A DNA stretch of 64,000 nucleotides from Tolypothrix bouteillei VB521301 (GCF_000760695.4 NZ_JHEG04000001.1:131001-195000), one strand, 5' to 3'; shown: positions 15,404-25,940, counted from the stretch's first letter. The notes: generated by a model not told the origin, from the sequence alone. Numbers and translations: made by a program.

Positions 15404-16552
15404 TCACTGCTTGCTGCTTGCTTCAATTGTATGGATTTTGAGAAAATTTGTGCCTTGTGAATGTTTGGTAGGAATACCAGCCACAATCAGAATTTTATCC
15501 CCTGGTTCAACCCAACTGCGATCGCGCAAAATGTCCTCAACTTGTGCTGTCAATTCTTCAAAAGTCTCAACCTCGCGATTGAGTAACACGGGCTGCACTC
15601 CCCAGAAGAGGTTTAAACTCCGGTAAACTTTAGGGTGAGGTGTAAGCGCAATAATTGGCACTTTAGGACGTTCCCCTGCTGCTAACTGGGCTGTATAACC
15701 GCTACTTGTAAACGTAACGATGTAGCGTGGAGGTAGCACTTTGCAAATAGCATTGAGTCCCACGCTGAGTGCATGAGTGACATCCGTTTTTGCAGGTGGA
15801 TTGTTAAGAAATTCTATTTCTGCTTCTGTTTCTGTTGCAATTTTCACAAGCATTTGTACGCCTTCGACAGAAACCTCATTGCCCTCTAATTCACTTGAAA
15901 GCATCACTGCATCAGTCCCATCTGTAATGGCGTTGGCAATATCACTGGTTTCCGCACGAGTTGAATAGTTATGGATTGTGCTTTCTGGTATTTGTATTGC
16001 ACTAATAACCGGAATTCCTTGATGATTGCACAATCCGATAATGCGTTTTTGTAGCAGAGGAATTTTCTCCTGACACATCCCCATACCCAAATGGCTTGAT
16101 TCTATCATCACTGCATCGCATTCGTTGAGTATCTCTTCTAGATTGGCGATCGCATCAAGGTTTTCAATTTTAGCAACAACAGATGTATCGGCTGAACCTT
16201 TTTGCTGTAGTAAATTCTTGAAAACCCGGACATCCTCAGCACTCTTTATAAAACCTAGAGCAATGTAATCAACTTCTTGAGATAAACCAAACTCTAAATC
16301 TTGGATATCTTTATGAGTTAGAGAAGGTAATTGGGAACTTTGCAGTTCTTGTAGTAACGTTATGGGAGTCTCTAATTCCTCTGCGATTGAGCGAATCCTA
16401 GCAATTGTTTGAGCAAGAGCATCATAACTGCCATGAGAGAAATTAAGACAAGCTACGTTCATTCCAGCTTTTATCTTGCCCGCAATTGTCTCTCGCGAAC
16501 TAGCAGAACTAACGGTAGCGACAACTTTTGTTTGACGTGTTAATGGCTGCAT
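15404..16552 (-). CDS. Pyruvate-kinase-like protein lacking the B domain and catalytic residues
   Basis: 382 aa. The TIM-barrel and C-terminal domain of pyruvate kinase are recognisable (TKVVATVSSASS, LNFSHGSYDALAQTIARI, KIENLDAI, SDIANAITDGTDAVMLS, IALTPHPKVYRSLNLFWGV). The phrase where the mobile B domain should begin (LQDLQGPKIR) is LQELQSSQLPSLTHKD and runs directly on, so the B domain is absent. The active-site ARGDLG is ESSHLG, the phosphate-binding Arg in 'ARLNFSHG' is Cys, and 'TATQMLES' is SAIQIPES. Bona fide enzymes are about 470-600 aa. It is an intact reading frame but very unlikely to be catalytic. A regulatory paralogue is possible. Confidence 0.85.
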   Translation of the reverse strand: MQPLTRQTKVVATVSSASSRETIAGKIKAGMNVACLNFSHGSYDALAQTIARIRSIAEELETPITLLQELQSSQLPSLTHKDIQDLEFGLSQEVDYIALGFIKSAEDVRVFKNLLQQKGSADTSVVAKIENLDAIANLEEILNECDAVMIESSHLGMGMCQEKIPLLQKRIIGLCNHQGIPVISAIQIPESTIHNYSTRAETSDIANAITDGTDAVMLSSELEGNEVSVEGVQMLVKIATETEAEIEFLNNPPAKTDVTHALSVGLNAICKVLPPRYIVTFTSSGYTAQLAAGERPKVPIIALTPHPKVYRSLNLFWGVQPVLLNREVETFEELTAQVEDILRDRSWVEPGDKILIVAGIPTKHSQGTNFLKIHTIEASSKQ

Positions 16553-17162
16553 AGAAATTGGTGAAACTTTGTAAAGAACTGTAATGAAGGAGCGATAAAA
16601 TCAGTTCTACACGCAGGTTTTCATCAGTTTCAACACAACTCAAGTCATGCCGAAACCATTTTGACAAGTGTACTTGACACTAGGGTAGTTGCTACTTTAT
16701 GGTGTAGAGTCGAGACCAAAGGCAATCGCTCTTTCCCAACAATGAGAGCGCAGCCTACGTATGGCGATTTCGGTTTTTTTGCCTCATCCGACACCGAATC
16801 ACATCTTACGTTTTGGCTTTCAGAACATCCATGCCTCTCTTATAGGCTAGCATCTTAATTCCATGTTCATCTACCGTATTTAAAGCTTTAAAGACTTCCA
16901 AATAAAAAATATTTAATTACTCCCTTCCCGCTCGAAGATTTCTTAATTAAATGAACCGCAGAGGCGCAGAGGACACAGAGGAAAGAGGAGAAGAAGATCG
17001 GTAGTCTTATGGCGGAAAGGGAGTAATTTATTCTCACAAGTTGGGTAAGCGTAAAATCGAGGCAAAGTTTGCTAACTGTAAACCAAAGAGATACAAGTTA
17101 TCAGTGAAAGCATCAAGTTGAGCTAAAAATGCGACAATAAGCCCATCTACGCAGGGACAAAG
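16553..17162. other. Gene-free stretch with dispersed repeats
   Basis: About 600 bases without a convincing gene. Around 16952-16985 lies the common cyanobacterial repeat 'accgcagaggcgcagaggac'. Around 16730-16770 there is a short 'gagagcgcagcctacgta' repeat fragment. Promoters for the divergent flanking genes should lie at the two ends but none is clear. Confidence 0.5.
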
Positions 17163-17906
17163 ATGAAATTTCTTGGAATTGACTTAGGCTGGAAATCTCA
17201 ACCTAGTGGCTTATGCTACCTAGAACTGACAGATGAAAAACTGCAAATCGTAGACTTAGATCGAAAAGAACTCATTACAGACATTCTCTCTTGGATTGAC
17301 TCGTGCCTCAAAGCAGAAGAACCTGCCATCATCGCTGTAGACGCACCTACCTTGATCCCCAATACAACCGGAAGTCGGTTACCCGATAAACTAACTCACA
17401 AATACTTTGGCAAATACCATGCAGGTTGCTATCCAGCAAATCTTAGCTTACCTTTTGCGGAGCGAACAGTAAATTTTGGATTGGAACTAGAAGCCCGTGG
17501 TTTTGAACACGCCCCAACCATTGAACCACAAAAATTAGGGAGATACCAAATTGAAGTTTTTCCCCATCCAGCTATCGTGCATCTCTTTAACTTAGAACGC
17601 ATCCTCAAATACAAAAAAGGACGCCTCAACGAACGTCGCGCAGAATTGATGAAACTTTATCATTACATCACCGATATCCTACCCGGACTCCATCCTCCTC
17701 TATGTCCTCTACGACTGTGCAGTTCATTTCTTCCAGAAATTCCCACTACAGGTGCAGCACTTAAAGAAACCGAAGACAAACTCGATAGCCTCATCTGTGC
17801 TTACGTAGCGGCTTACTGGTGGTACTGGGGAGAACAACGCAACCAAGTACTGGGCGATCGCACGACTGGTTACATTATCATCCCCAACAGAATCTTGGAT
17901 TCTTAG
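17163..17906 (+). CDS. DUF429-family protein, predicted RNase H-like fold
   Basis: 247 aa. It opens with FLGIDLGWKSQPSGL, where the first Asp and the Gly-rich turn match the RNase H/actin-like fold of the DUF429 family, and continues with IIAVDAPTLIPNTTGSR and the conserved IEVFPHPAIVHLF at about residue 135. The biochemical role is unknown for the family. It is convergent with the glucan phosphorylase gene, and a hairpin lies between them. Confidence 0.85.
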   Translation: MKFLGIDLGWKSQPSGLCYLELTDEKLQIVDLDRKELITDILSWIDSCLKAEEPAIIAVDAPTLIPNTTGSRLPDKLTHKYFGKYHAGCYPANLSLPFAERTVNFGLELEARGFEHAPTIEPQKLGRYQIEVFPHPAIVHLFNLERILKYKKGRLNERRAELMKLYHYITDILPGLHPPLCPLRLCSSFLPEIPTTGAALKETEDKLDSLICAYVAAYWWYWGEQRNQVLGDRTTGYIIIPNRILDS

Positions 17907-17910
17907 ATTT

Positions 17911-17940
17911 TGGATGAGTGATTTAAAATCCACTCATCCA
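17911..17940. terminator. Bidirectional terminator hairpin between convergent genes
   Basis: tggatgagtg (17911-17920) and cactcatcca (17931-17940) form a perfect 10-bp stem with an AT-rich 10-nt loop. It sits between the stop codons of the convergent DUF429 and glgP genes. Confidence 0.7.
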
Positions 17941-17956
17941 CGCATTCAAAACTCTC

Positions 17957-20578
17957 CTACTGCGCCCAAACAATTAACCGTGGCTCATAAGAACTAGAAA
18001 GGTATTTGTGCTTGGGTAACACGCGCAAAGATAAACCCTGCAAACCAGATGTCGTGTAAATCACATCAGCCGTGTAAATACTCAATCCATCCTTATCTTC
18101 CCCTTGGTAATCCATCACCACAGGTATACCATTGACAATCTCGCCATTAGCATCAATAGCTCCTTGGTAAAGTTCCAATTGCACATCTTGTTCTGTTAAA
18201 GTTGCCAAATCAACCTTAGCTTTAACGCTAACAGTCTGATTGACCTCAATCTCAGCACCAGAAGATATATTGATATCCTTGATTTTTATGTTGTACCAAT
18301 GTGCAGTTAAATTTTCTTTCCAAGCAGCTAATTCCTTTGCAGGGGCATAGCCATCGGCAGTTAAAGTATGACAGCGATCGCTTGCTGGGAAGTAAGCCCG
18401 CAAAGCATATTCTCCTACCATTCGTGCCGTATTGAAAAACGGGCAGTTTAACCGAATGGCGTCCTTCATTTTATCAACCCAGCGACGGGGTAAGCCGTCC
18501 ACATCCCGGTCATAGAACAAAGTTACAACTTCTTTTTCCAAGATATCGTAAAAAGCATTTGCCTCGATTTGGTCTTGGTAGTTGGGATCGTCATACATTT
18601 CCCCGTGTCCAATAGCCCAACCAGTGCGGACGTAATCAGCTTCATCCCACCAACCATCTAACACGCTTAAATTCGGCAACCCATTCATAGCTGCCTTCAT
18701 ACCGCTTGTACCGGAAGCTTCCCGTGGGCGGCGTGGATTATTTAACCATACATCACAACCAGCCACCATCAATCGGGCTATGTGAATGTCGTAGTTGGGA
18801 ACAAATACAACTTGCTTTTCCAAGTTTTGCTCGTGGATAAAGCGATTGATTTCCCGGATCAGTTCTTTACCGGGAATATCTTTGGGATGTGCCTTACCCG
18901 CAAAAACAAACTGCACCTTGCGGTCTTTATTCCCCAATAAAATTCTCTTAACCCGCTCGATATCACGCATCCAAAGAGTAGCGCGTTTGTAGGTGGCAAA
19001 GCGGCGGGCAAAACCAATAGTGAGAACTTTGGGGTCAAGAACTTCTTGTGCTTGGGCAATTTCTAGAGGAGAAGCCCCGCGATCTCGTAAATGTTTTACC
19101 AAACGCTCCCGGACGTACATAATCATGTCCAAGCGACATCGTTCGTGATTGCGCCATAACTCCTCATCAGGGATCGCATCCATCCTTTCCCACAGAGGAT
19201 GATCTGTTGGTGCGGATGACCAGCTTGGTCCCAAGTAGCGATCGTATAACTCTTGAGTAGATTTAGCAACACAACTACGGGCATGAACGCCGTTTGTGAT
19301 TGCTGTGATGGGGACTTCCTCAACGGGTACGCCCTGCCATAAGCCCTTAAACATTTGTCGTGACACGACGCCGTGCAATTGTGCTACACCATTTGAAAAT
19401 GTTGCCATTTTCAGCGCCAGCACCGCCATACTGAATGGCGCAGACAAATCGCCAGCGTTTTCCCGTCCTAGAGCTAAAAATTGGTCTTTATTTAGACCAA
19501 AAACGTCTGCGTAATATCCCAGGTAATGTAAAACCTTATCTGGGGGAAACAGGTCAATTCCTGCAGGTACTGGTGTGTGAGTGGTAAAAATATTACTAGA
19601 AGCCACGACTTGTCTGGCTTCGACATAGTTCAAACCTTGTTCTTGAATGAGTATGCGGATACGCTCTAAAGCTGAGAAAGCTGCATGACCTTCATTCATA
19701 TGGTAAGCAGTCACATCATATCCAAGCGCTTTTAGCATTCGGACACCACCAATCCCCAACATCATCTCTTGGTGGATACGCATATCCAGATCCCCACCGT
19801 AAAGTTGATCTGTGATGTCGTGATCGTAAGGGTTGTTTGGTTCAATGTTGGTGTCTAGCATATACAAAGGAACTGTGCCGACTTGTACGCGCCAAACACG
19901 GGCATATACCGTTCGCCCTGGATAGTCCACCCCAATCCGCAGTTCAGAACCATCAGGATTGCGTTCGAGTTGCAACGGCATATTATAGAAGTCGTTGATG
20001 GGGTAGCGTTCTTGCTGCCAACCATCAGCATTGAGATATTGAGCAAAATAGCCTTGCTGGTAAAGCAAACCTACACCAACTAAGGGTAAACCCAAATCGC
20101 TAGCTGATTTGAGATGATCCCCAGCAAGAACTCCCAAACCTCCAGAGTAGATGGGCAAACAATCGACCAGCCCGAATTCAGCAGAAAAATACGCGTAGCA
20201 TTCTTGGGGTTGGGAAGCAGACACTGGGGAATTGGGAGAATGGCTCTGTTCCTTATCTCTAGTCGCCAGTCCCTTATCCCGATTCTTACGATACCAGGTG
20301 CGTTCGTGAAAATAATCTTCCAACTGGCGGGCTGCTCGATCCATTTGCGCGAGGAAGCCTTCATCTTCCACAACTTCCATCAATCTTGCTTGGCTGATGG
20401 TACCGAGCATTAAAACAGGGTTGTGACGGCTCGATTCCCATAAATCGGGATCTAAACGACGAAATAAGTCTTTAGTGTCAACGTTCCAATCCCAATGGAG
20501 GTTATACGCTAACTTCCGTAGCGGCTCAAGTCGCTGCGGTAATGATGGAGATACGTTAAAAGTACGAATTGGCTGCAT
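17957..20578 (-). CDS. glgP: Alpha-glucan phosphorylase
   Basis: 873 aa. It releases glucose-1-phosphate from glycogen or maltodextrin with PLP in the cytoplasm. It belongs to the alpha-glucan-phosphorylase type with an N-terminal DUF3417 region (LRKLAYNLHWDWNVDTKDLF), followed by the GT35 catalytic domain (CYAYFSAEFGLVDCLPIYSG, AYHMNEGHAAF, TTHTPVPAGIDLF, TIGFARRFATYKRA). The C-terminal motif EASGTSGMKAAMNGLP, which contains the PLP-binding Lys, is intact, so it should be active. Between residues about 100 and 125 there is a low-complexity insertion (NRDKGLATRDKEQSHSPNSP) that looks like a translated intergenic repeat. Confidence 0.93.
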   Translation of the reverse strand: MQPIRTFNVSPSLPQRLEPLRKLAYNLHWDWNVDTKDLFRRLDPDLWESSRHNPVLMLGTISQARLMEVVEDEGFLAQMDRAARQLEDYFHERTWYRKNRDKGLATRDKEQSHSPNSPVSASQPQECYAYFSAEFGLVDCLPIYSGGLGVLAGDHLKSASDLGLPLVGVGLLYQQGYFAQYLNADGWQQERYPINDFYNMPLQLERNPDGSELRIGVDYPGRTVYARVWRVQVGTVPLYMLDTNIEPNNPYDHDITDQLYGGDLDMRIHQEMMLGIGGVRMLKALGYDVTAYHMNEGHAAFSALERIRILIQEQGLNYVEARQVVASSNIFTTHTPVPAGIDLFPPDKVLHYLGYYADVFGLNKDQFLALGRENAGDLSAPFSMAVLALKMATFSNGVAQLHGVVSRQMFKGLWQGVPVEEVPITAITNGVHARSCVAKSTQELYDRYLGPSWSSAPTDHPLWERMDAIPDEELWRNHERCRLDMIMYVRERLVKHLRDRGASPLEIAQAQEVLDPKVLTIGFARRFATYKRATLWMRDIERVKRILLGNKDRKVQFVFAGKAHPKDIPGKELIREINRFIHEQNLEKQVVFVPNYDIHIARLMVAGCDVWLNNPRRPREASGTSGMKAAMNGLPNLSVLDGWWDEADYVRTGWAIGHGEMYDDPNYQDQIEANAFYDILEKEVVTLFYDRDVDGLPRRWVDKMKDAIRLNCPFFNTARMVGEYALRAYFPASDRCHTLTADGYAPAKELAAWKENLTAHWYNIKIKDINISSGAEIEVNQTVSVKAKVDLATLTEQDVQLELYQGAIDANGEIVNGIPVVMDYQGEDKDGLSIYTADVIYTTSGLQGLSLRVLPKHKYLSSSYEPRLIVWAQ

Positions 20579-21164
20579 AGGTCAGCAAACCTCTAGCTTC
20601 AATTAAGGCTATTGTTGACTTTATTTCCTTAAAGCTGCCAACTTCTTAATACTCTATTTGTTATGTTTTCTTGACTTAAATAAGTTTTACAAAGTATTCT
20701 CATTTTTTCTATCAAACTAGTCATTAAGGGTCTTTGAACCTCAAGTGTCACTTGTTGCTACACCTTAATTATGAGAAAACTTAATGATTTTGATATATTC
20801 TTTCCGTAAATCAACTAAATATGAGTATTTATTTTACATAACTTTATAAATAGCTAAGCAAACGCTGCAAAGCATAGCAATCCTATTTGAGATGTAAACA
20901 AGGGGGTATAAGAGGCGGATTCAGTATGAATTGTCATTCTCTCGCTCCAGTGGCTCAGCCACCAGAGCGAGGTGATGCCCGTAAGGGCTGTGGGCTATTA
21001 GCACTAAATTCACCATCTGCGGGAACTCAGTTCTAAAGGGGGTATAAAACGCGGGTTTAGCACAAGTCGTCAGAAAACAAATGACTGCTTGGCAAGCTGT
21101 AGAGAAATAGGAGCAGTGAGGCGATCGCACGACGACTACTTTCTAGAATTTCGTTTTCTACTGT
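20579..21164. other. Gene-free stretch with repeat fragments
   Basis: The first 290 bases are AT-rich and probably hold the glgP promoter. A fragment of the MITE-like element (catagcaatcctatttgaga) lies at 20873-20905. It runs into 'gggggtataagaggcggattcagta', and a second copy of that unit (gggggtataaaacgcgggttt) lies at 21038-21060. No gene is convincing. Confidence 0.55.
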
Positions 21165-21440
21165 CTAAACACCCTCAGGTTGGCGATCTATAAGCCCTGA
21201 CGTTACCTCATCTATAGTTTTGTTAAGGTACACAGCTCGCTCATCAACTGCCCTTATCCAATCAATCGGAAACCAGCGATGCTGACCATCCGGTGAGTTA
21301 TTTTTAGTAAGCTTGATGTATTTGCCAGCTTCGACTTTATCTACCGTACCAATATGCGTATCAGACGCACCTGCTAAGCCACCAGGTCCTTCTGCATAAA
21401 CAGGCTGATGTTCTTGAATTTTGGATATATCAGTAGCCAT
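21165..21440 (-). CDS. DUF2171-family small protein
   Basis: 91 aa, cytosolic and soluble. The sequence has the DUF2171 layout: a short helix (KIQEHQPVYAEGP), then HIGTVDKVEAGKYIKLTKN and HRWFPIDWIRAVDERAVYLN, resembling a PRC-barrel-type beta fold. These proteins are common in cyanobacteria and other bacteria as stress-associated small proteins of unknown function. Position alone suggests an independent transcript. Confidence 0.8.
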   Translation of the reverse strand: MATDISKIQEHQPVYAEGPGGLAGASDTHIGTVDKVEAGKYIKLTKNNSPDGQHRWFPIDWIRAVDERAVYLNKTIDEVTSGLIDRQPEGV

Positions 21441-21685
21441 AAGCTCTCCATCAAAATGTCATTAAGGCGACACGCAAACGTTCGTGGCAAGAGAGTACTT
21501 AAACTCATTTGCGTCTCAACCACTACGCCTCATGATATGGTGTTTCTTCAAGCAGACTCCTCACTCTCGAGGTAGAAAGGGCATCAGAATCTGTGTAGAT
21601 CTATATCCCCTCATGTCTACGATTCACACAGAAGAAAATTCACAGCAATAAATGTATGTATAAATCGCCAGTTTAACCACCAGTT

Positions 21686-22210
21686 ATGAATAATAAACGG
21701 GAAGAACAAGAAAGTATTATCGAAAGAATCTTATTCGTTATTTTTCAAGCTGTCTTTCTAGTATGGCAATTCTACGGGGAAATTACGTATAGACACCGAA
21801 GACGTGCTTCAGTAAAAAAGTATCAGATTGTTCTGGATTGGGTAAAAGCTCGGAATAGACAACAAGATACAGCTTGCGAGCTAAAACTTCCCCATCATCT
21901 AGCTAGAATTACCCAACGAGGTACTGTATTTGCGCTTCATACTGCTGACGATCGCCATTGTATTCTCCTGAAAACTTGGATTTTTCCTGGTAGAGAAAAC
22001 TTTTTGGGGACGTTTTATTGCGACCAACCCCTATCTCATGACGATTTTCTTCCTTATCGGGAATACGATATGGACTGTATTAGTATTGAGGGCGAATATA
22101 TTTGTCTTGATTTAAACGGTGAAGAAGACTACGGTCCTAACTTTAAAAGATTGTACGTCACCCAACAGCATAACCAACAACTCTTTGAGGTTGAGTATAC
22201 TTTAAATTAA
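21686..22210 (+). CDS. Hypothetical protein with N-terminal hydrophobic segment
   Basis: 174 aa, not recognised. Residues about 12-32 (IERILFVIFQAVFLVWQFYG) form a possible membrane anchor or amphipathic helix, followed by a basic patch (RHRRRASVKKYQ). The rest is a mixed alpha/beta region rich in aromatic and acidic residues. Its stop is 21 bases from the end of the convergent GTPase gene. No motif gives a function. Confidence 0.7.
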   Translation: MNNKREEQESIIERILFVIFQAVFLVWQFYGEITYRHRRRASVKKYQIVLDWVKARNRQQDTACELKLPHHLARITQRGTVFALHTADDRHCILLKTWIFPGRENFLGTFYCDQPLSHDDFLPYREYDMDCISIEGEYICLDLNGEEDYGPNFKRLYVTQQHNQQLFEVEYTLN

Positions 22211-22231
22211 AATGTATTAGCAGCAAAATAT

Positions 22232-24142
22232 TCATCTCTGTGATAAATAGGAATCAAACCGCTCTCGCAATTGTTCAACCGTCAAATTTTGTGTCCAATA
22301 CTCCACTAAAGCATGACCAAATGCCCAAGCATTGCGATCGGGAGAGGCAGAGTTTTCCAGCAGTAATGGCCAAATTGATAGAAGGTCAAACTTGTTTGAA
22401 TTCCCCGTACTTAAGAGTGGAAAAAGCTCATAAGCCATTTGAAGTTTACCAATAACAATTGGTAACTGTTCTACAGGAATTTGTGCTGCTAGTAAATGTG
22501 CGAGAGTTGGCGAGCCTGTTGTCATTGTAGAAATAAATTGCAGAACTGGGCTTTTCAAAAATGCTGCCAGTCCCTGAGTTGTAGCCATCTGAAAAGTGTA
22601 GCGCTCAATGATTTTGGCAGCAGCTGTGGTGCGGGCTTCTCGATCGCGTAAAAAGCGAGCAAGACGGAGTTGTTTGGCTGGTGCGATCGCATTGATTAAC
22701 CCTAATGATAATGCATCTATTCCCCACGGAGTGCGAGACGTTTTGCTATCAGCAGTTACGATGGGCAAAACTAGATTGCAGAAGTCTCCCAAAAGTTGAG
22801 CGCGGTATTCTGTGGCTTCTCGAATCGCTATTTCCTTTGGGCGATTTCCCCATTCCCAATCATATGGAGGTTCCCACTCTCGAATGGGACGCAGACGATC
22901 GACTTGCGTGACAACTGCAATTGCAGGTAAATCTGCTGTGTCGGCTTTTAAATCTCTCAGAAAATCCACATCCATTTGCAATGCAGGATCGAGAGCAGGA
23001 GTCACAAGTAGTATGAGGTCGGCATTCTTAATATAATTTAGGACAATTTCTCGTAAATCTTTTCGGTTGACTTGCTCGTAACCAGGGGTATCCAAAAGTG
23101 TAAGTGTTTCTCCTGTGTTGCTTTGCCAGTGGTAATTTTGAATCCGATCTGTACTTGGCAAAACATCAACTGCGGCTAAATCTGTTTGGAAGAGAGTGTT
23201 AATTAAGCTGCTTTTGCCAGACCCCGTTCTCCCTACAAGTAAAATATTAACGGGTTTTTGCTCCACTGCTTCTGGAGGCTCTGCGCGATCTAAAATATCT
23301 TGCAGAGTTTGAGTTTTGACCTGAGGTAAATTCGCTGTGGGAGCGGAAGGTGCTGAGATCGGCAAAGTTGTAGTACTGTAAAGAGCGATCGCCTGTTGGC
23401 ACAAGTTTTTTAAAGCTGCTTCTCTCAAAAGCTGGCTCAAATTCACCAACAACTGCTGGGTTGCTTGGTTCCCAGAACGGCGGCTCACAACTTTAGCTAC
23501 GGCTGCTGCTGGATTTAACAGCCACTGCGCCCAATTCCAAGCTTGCAAAAGTTTGCGAGCAGAAGGCTCTAACTTGCGGTATGTTTCGTATGCTTGAAAT
23601 GCTTGACCAACAGTAACTTGATTGAGAACAGGGGATAAATTCTGCATCCACCGATCCAAGTCATCGACTGTTCCCCGAATCAAACCGTAAGCTTGGGGGA
23701 CGTAAATGTTCAACAAAGGATACTTTTCTTGTGGATTGTAAATCTGAGCGATCGCTTCCACAAGTTCCTGACAGCGTTGCCAAAAAGTTGACCAGTCTTC
23801 CCAGATTGGGCGATCGTTGAGTGAAGCTTTGAGTATCTCCTGTAGGGCGGCTTCTGCTTGGTTTGTGGCGTCCGTTCCCACCAGTAGCCCGGATGTATCT
23901 CCTGCTGTAGATTTCAGTTCTTTGCTAACCTCCGCTACTACAGCTTCCACTTGACCGACCAACGGTTGAGTCCATTTCGCCAACAACCAGCGCCAACCTA
24001 CAAATAAAAGGATAAAGACAGCCCAGATCCAGTTAATACTCCACTCATGAATTTGGAATCCTGCTGCTATTAATAAGAAACCAACGATCGCTGCGATCGG
24101 TGTTGCTAAGACAACCCACTGCCATAATTTTAAGCGCACCAT
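22232..24142 (-). CDS. Membrane-anchored Era/dynamin-like GTPase
   Basis: 636 aa. Two hydrophobic helices near the N-terminus (LWQWVVLATPIAAIVGFLLI and INWIWAVFILLFVGW) anchor it in a membrane. The G domain at about residues 300-460 has G1 GRTGSGKSS, G3 DTPG and G4 TQVD. The C-terminal 170 residues are helical and hydrophobic (LAAFLKSPVLQFISTM). Such proteins (GTPase/DUF697-like) are widespread in cyanobacteria, but the cellular role is unknown; envelope or membrane remodelling is a guess. It is transcribed towards the 174-aa gene. Confidence 0.85.
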   Translation of the reverse strand: MVRLKLWQWVVLATPIAAIVGFLLIAAGFQIHEWSINWIWAVFILLFVGWRWLLAKWTQPLVGQVEAVVAEVSKELKSTAGDTSGLLVGTDATNQAEAALQEILKASLNDRPIWEDWSTFWQRCQELVEAIAQIYNPQEKYPLLNIYVPQAYGLIRGTVDDLDRWMQNLSPVLNQVTVGQAFQAYETYRKLEPSARKLLQAWNWAQWLLNPAAAVAKVVSRRSGNQATQQLLVNLSQLLREAALKNLCQQAIALYSTTTLPISAPSAPTANLPQVKTQTLQDILDRAEPPEAVEQKPVNILLVGRTGSGKSSLINTLFQTDLAAVDVLPSTDRIQNYHWQSNTGETLTLLDTPGYEQVNRKDLREIVLNYIKNADLILLVTPALDPALQMDVDFLRDLKADTADLPAIAVVTQVDRLRPIREWEPPYDWEWGNRPKEIAIREATEYRAQLLGDFCNLVLPIVTADSKTSRTPWGIDALSLGLINAIAPAKQLRLARFLRDREARTTAAAKIIERYTFQMATTQGLAAFLKSPVLQFISTMTTGSPTLAHLLAAQIPVEQLPIVIGKLQMAYELFPLLSTGNSNKFDLLSIWPLLLENSASPDRNAWAFGHALVEYWTQNLTVEQLRERFDSYLSQR

Positions 24143-24699
24143 AGTCTTATATCCATCTCACGTCATTTTGGATTAAGAAATTTAACCTCAATTTACTTTC
24201 GCTTAATTAAAGTTATATAAATTACACATTTTATAACTAGAATAAATGTTACTATTTTGAATAGAGTTTTTTTGCAAAAGATAGTTTTGTAATTAGTTTA
24301 GCGTTTTTGATCGTAAGCATCCGCTTTTGATGCATAGACTTTTTAGACAAACTATATAGTGGAGTTTCTGGCATCAAACAATTATACTTCTTCTAAAAGT
24401 AAGCGAGCCTCTTTAAGTTTCTATGTTCCACACTTTGTAATTGTGCAACAATAGGTAATTGCTGTATTGACAAATTCAAAAGAATGTGATCGTGCTTTAA
24501 GTTATGAATGTATGAATGGGTGTAAGTAATTAAATTTAACAGTATTTCTTAGGTATTATATACTAAAACATAGTACATAGTACATCTATTTAATGATAAT
24601 TTACTATTCTAAAATCCTTTATAATTGAGTCATTTTTTTATTGCTTTTTCAAATAATTACTAGTAAAAAATATATAATTTATTATAAAATTAATATATT
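24143..24699. other. AT-rich gene-free boundary of an atypical island
   Basis: About 557 bases with a marked rise in A+T compared with the sequence to the left. No gene, clear hairpin or repeat is visible. It is the left edge of the AT-rich stretch that continues to about 29360. Confidence 0.5.
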
Positions 24700-25940
24700 A
24701 TGAATCCTGCTTTAAATAAATTAGAGGTTACTTCTCTTATCTCCAAATATCTTCGGACTTGTCCCTATTTGTTCGAATGTGTTGGTCTGTATGGTTCAGT
24801 TGTTAAAAATAATAGTTATAGGGACATTGATATACTCTTTATTGTCTCTAATTCTGACGACATAGAGAGCTTAAAAGAGTGGGTAAAAAAATGGCTTGAA
24901 CCATTATTCACAGTACCTTTGGATGCTAAATATTACAGTATTGAATCATTTTCAAATTTGATCGAAAATAATTCACCTCTAGTACTTAGTATTGCGGTAG
25001 AGATTGAGTTTATTATTCCTCATCTTCAAATTGAAAAGAAATTAGTAGGTCTGAAAGATGTTTTATTTAACAAGGGAATTGATACAAGCCAACATTACAG
25101 ATTGATAATAAGCCAAGAAATTTTATCGAAAATCCTTTATGAAGAAAATAAAAGTTTGCGAGGTTTTTTAATTTCCCATGTGGATTGGATAAAAAATGAT
25201 AACCAAGAAATCCGGGAACTTCTTCGTGTTCTTGCTCCAATTGATGAACCTTATACTCGCATTGCTTGTCTCAAGCAAGCAATTAAATTGTTACATTCTA
25301 ATCAATATCGCCAGCACTTAAATTTTTCAATAGGTGAAAGTATTAATCTAGCTACTCAAATTGTATTAAATAGAAAAAATTTTAATTGGAATACACATGA
25401 AGATTACAGCAATAAAGATTTGTGTTTGGAGCTTGTCAGTCTAGTAGAGAAATTTCCACCAAGTCTTTGGTCTAAGGCAGAAGGATTATTGAGCGCCTTA
25501 ACTCAAGACTTTAATCATTATGTCCGTTACTCAATGATTAAGTTCATCTATAACAAAATATTACCAAGTGATTCAGAGATGGGATTTGATTTATTGACAG
25601 TAGCTTTTAAATCAGAGCGGAAAATATGGATTGTGTCTGAAATATCTCTTACATATTTTGTGAATCAAACGGTGATCGATAAAGAAAGACTTAAACTTAT
25701 AATTGAAGGGTATAATAAAAAAAATAATAAATTAAAACTTTCTACACGCATTACAAATTTCTTAGAATTACTCAATCAACCTTTTGAAAACAATAATTTA
25801 ACTATACCATTTCTAGTTGTTTTTTTGAAAAATTATCGAATTTTCATGATGAAACACAAGAAATTAATGAATTAAATGCGTCTTATTTAACTAGAGTATT
25901 AAGTAACGTAAGAAGCATCTCTTCAAATCATTTTAGCTAA
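24700..25940 (+). pseudogene. Nucleotidyltransferase-like protein, C-terminus frameshifted
   Basis: 391 codons are open from 24700 to 25875. The N-terminus has a minimal nucleotidyltransferase signature (GLYGSVVKNNSYRDIDILF, about residues 29-47: G-S turn plus D-I-D). The rest is helical and HEAT-like, with no second domain recognised. Near 25808-25828, around a run of seven T's, the homologous frame appears to change: the next frame reads LSNFHDETQEINELNASYL and on to a stop at 25940. I infer that the original gene ended there. It heads a group of damaged genes in AT-rich DNA. The open part could still make protein. Confidence 0.55.

Noticed and set aside
16661..16858. 65-codon plus-strand frame in the gap before the DUF429 gene
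   Set aside because: It overlaps a dispersed repeat fragment, has no ribosome-binding site and no recognisable sequence.
20921..21130. 69-codon minus-strand frame in the gap after the DUF2171 gene
   Set aside because: It is composed of dispersed repeat sequence.
24700..25875. Treating the nucleotidyltransferase-like gene as an active toxin of a toxin-antitoxin pair
   Set aside because: No antitoxin neighbour is present, the C-terminus appears frameshifted, and the helical body is much larger than minimal MNT toxins.
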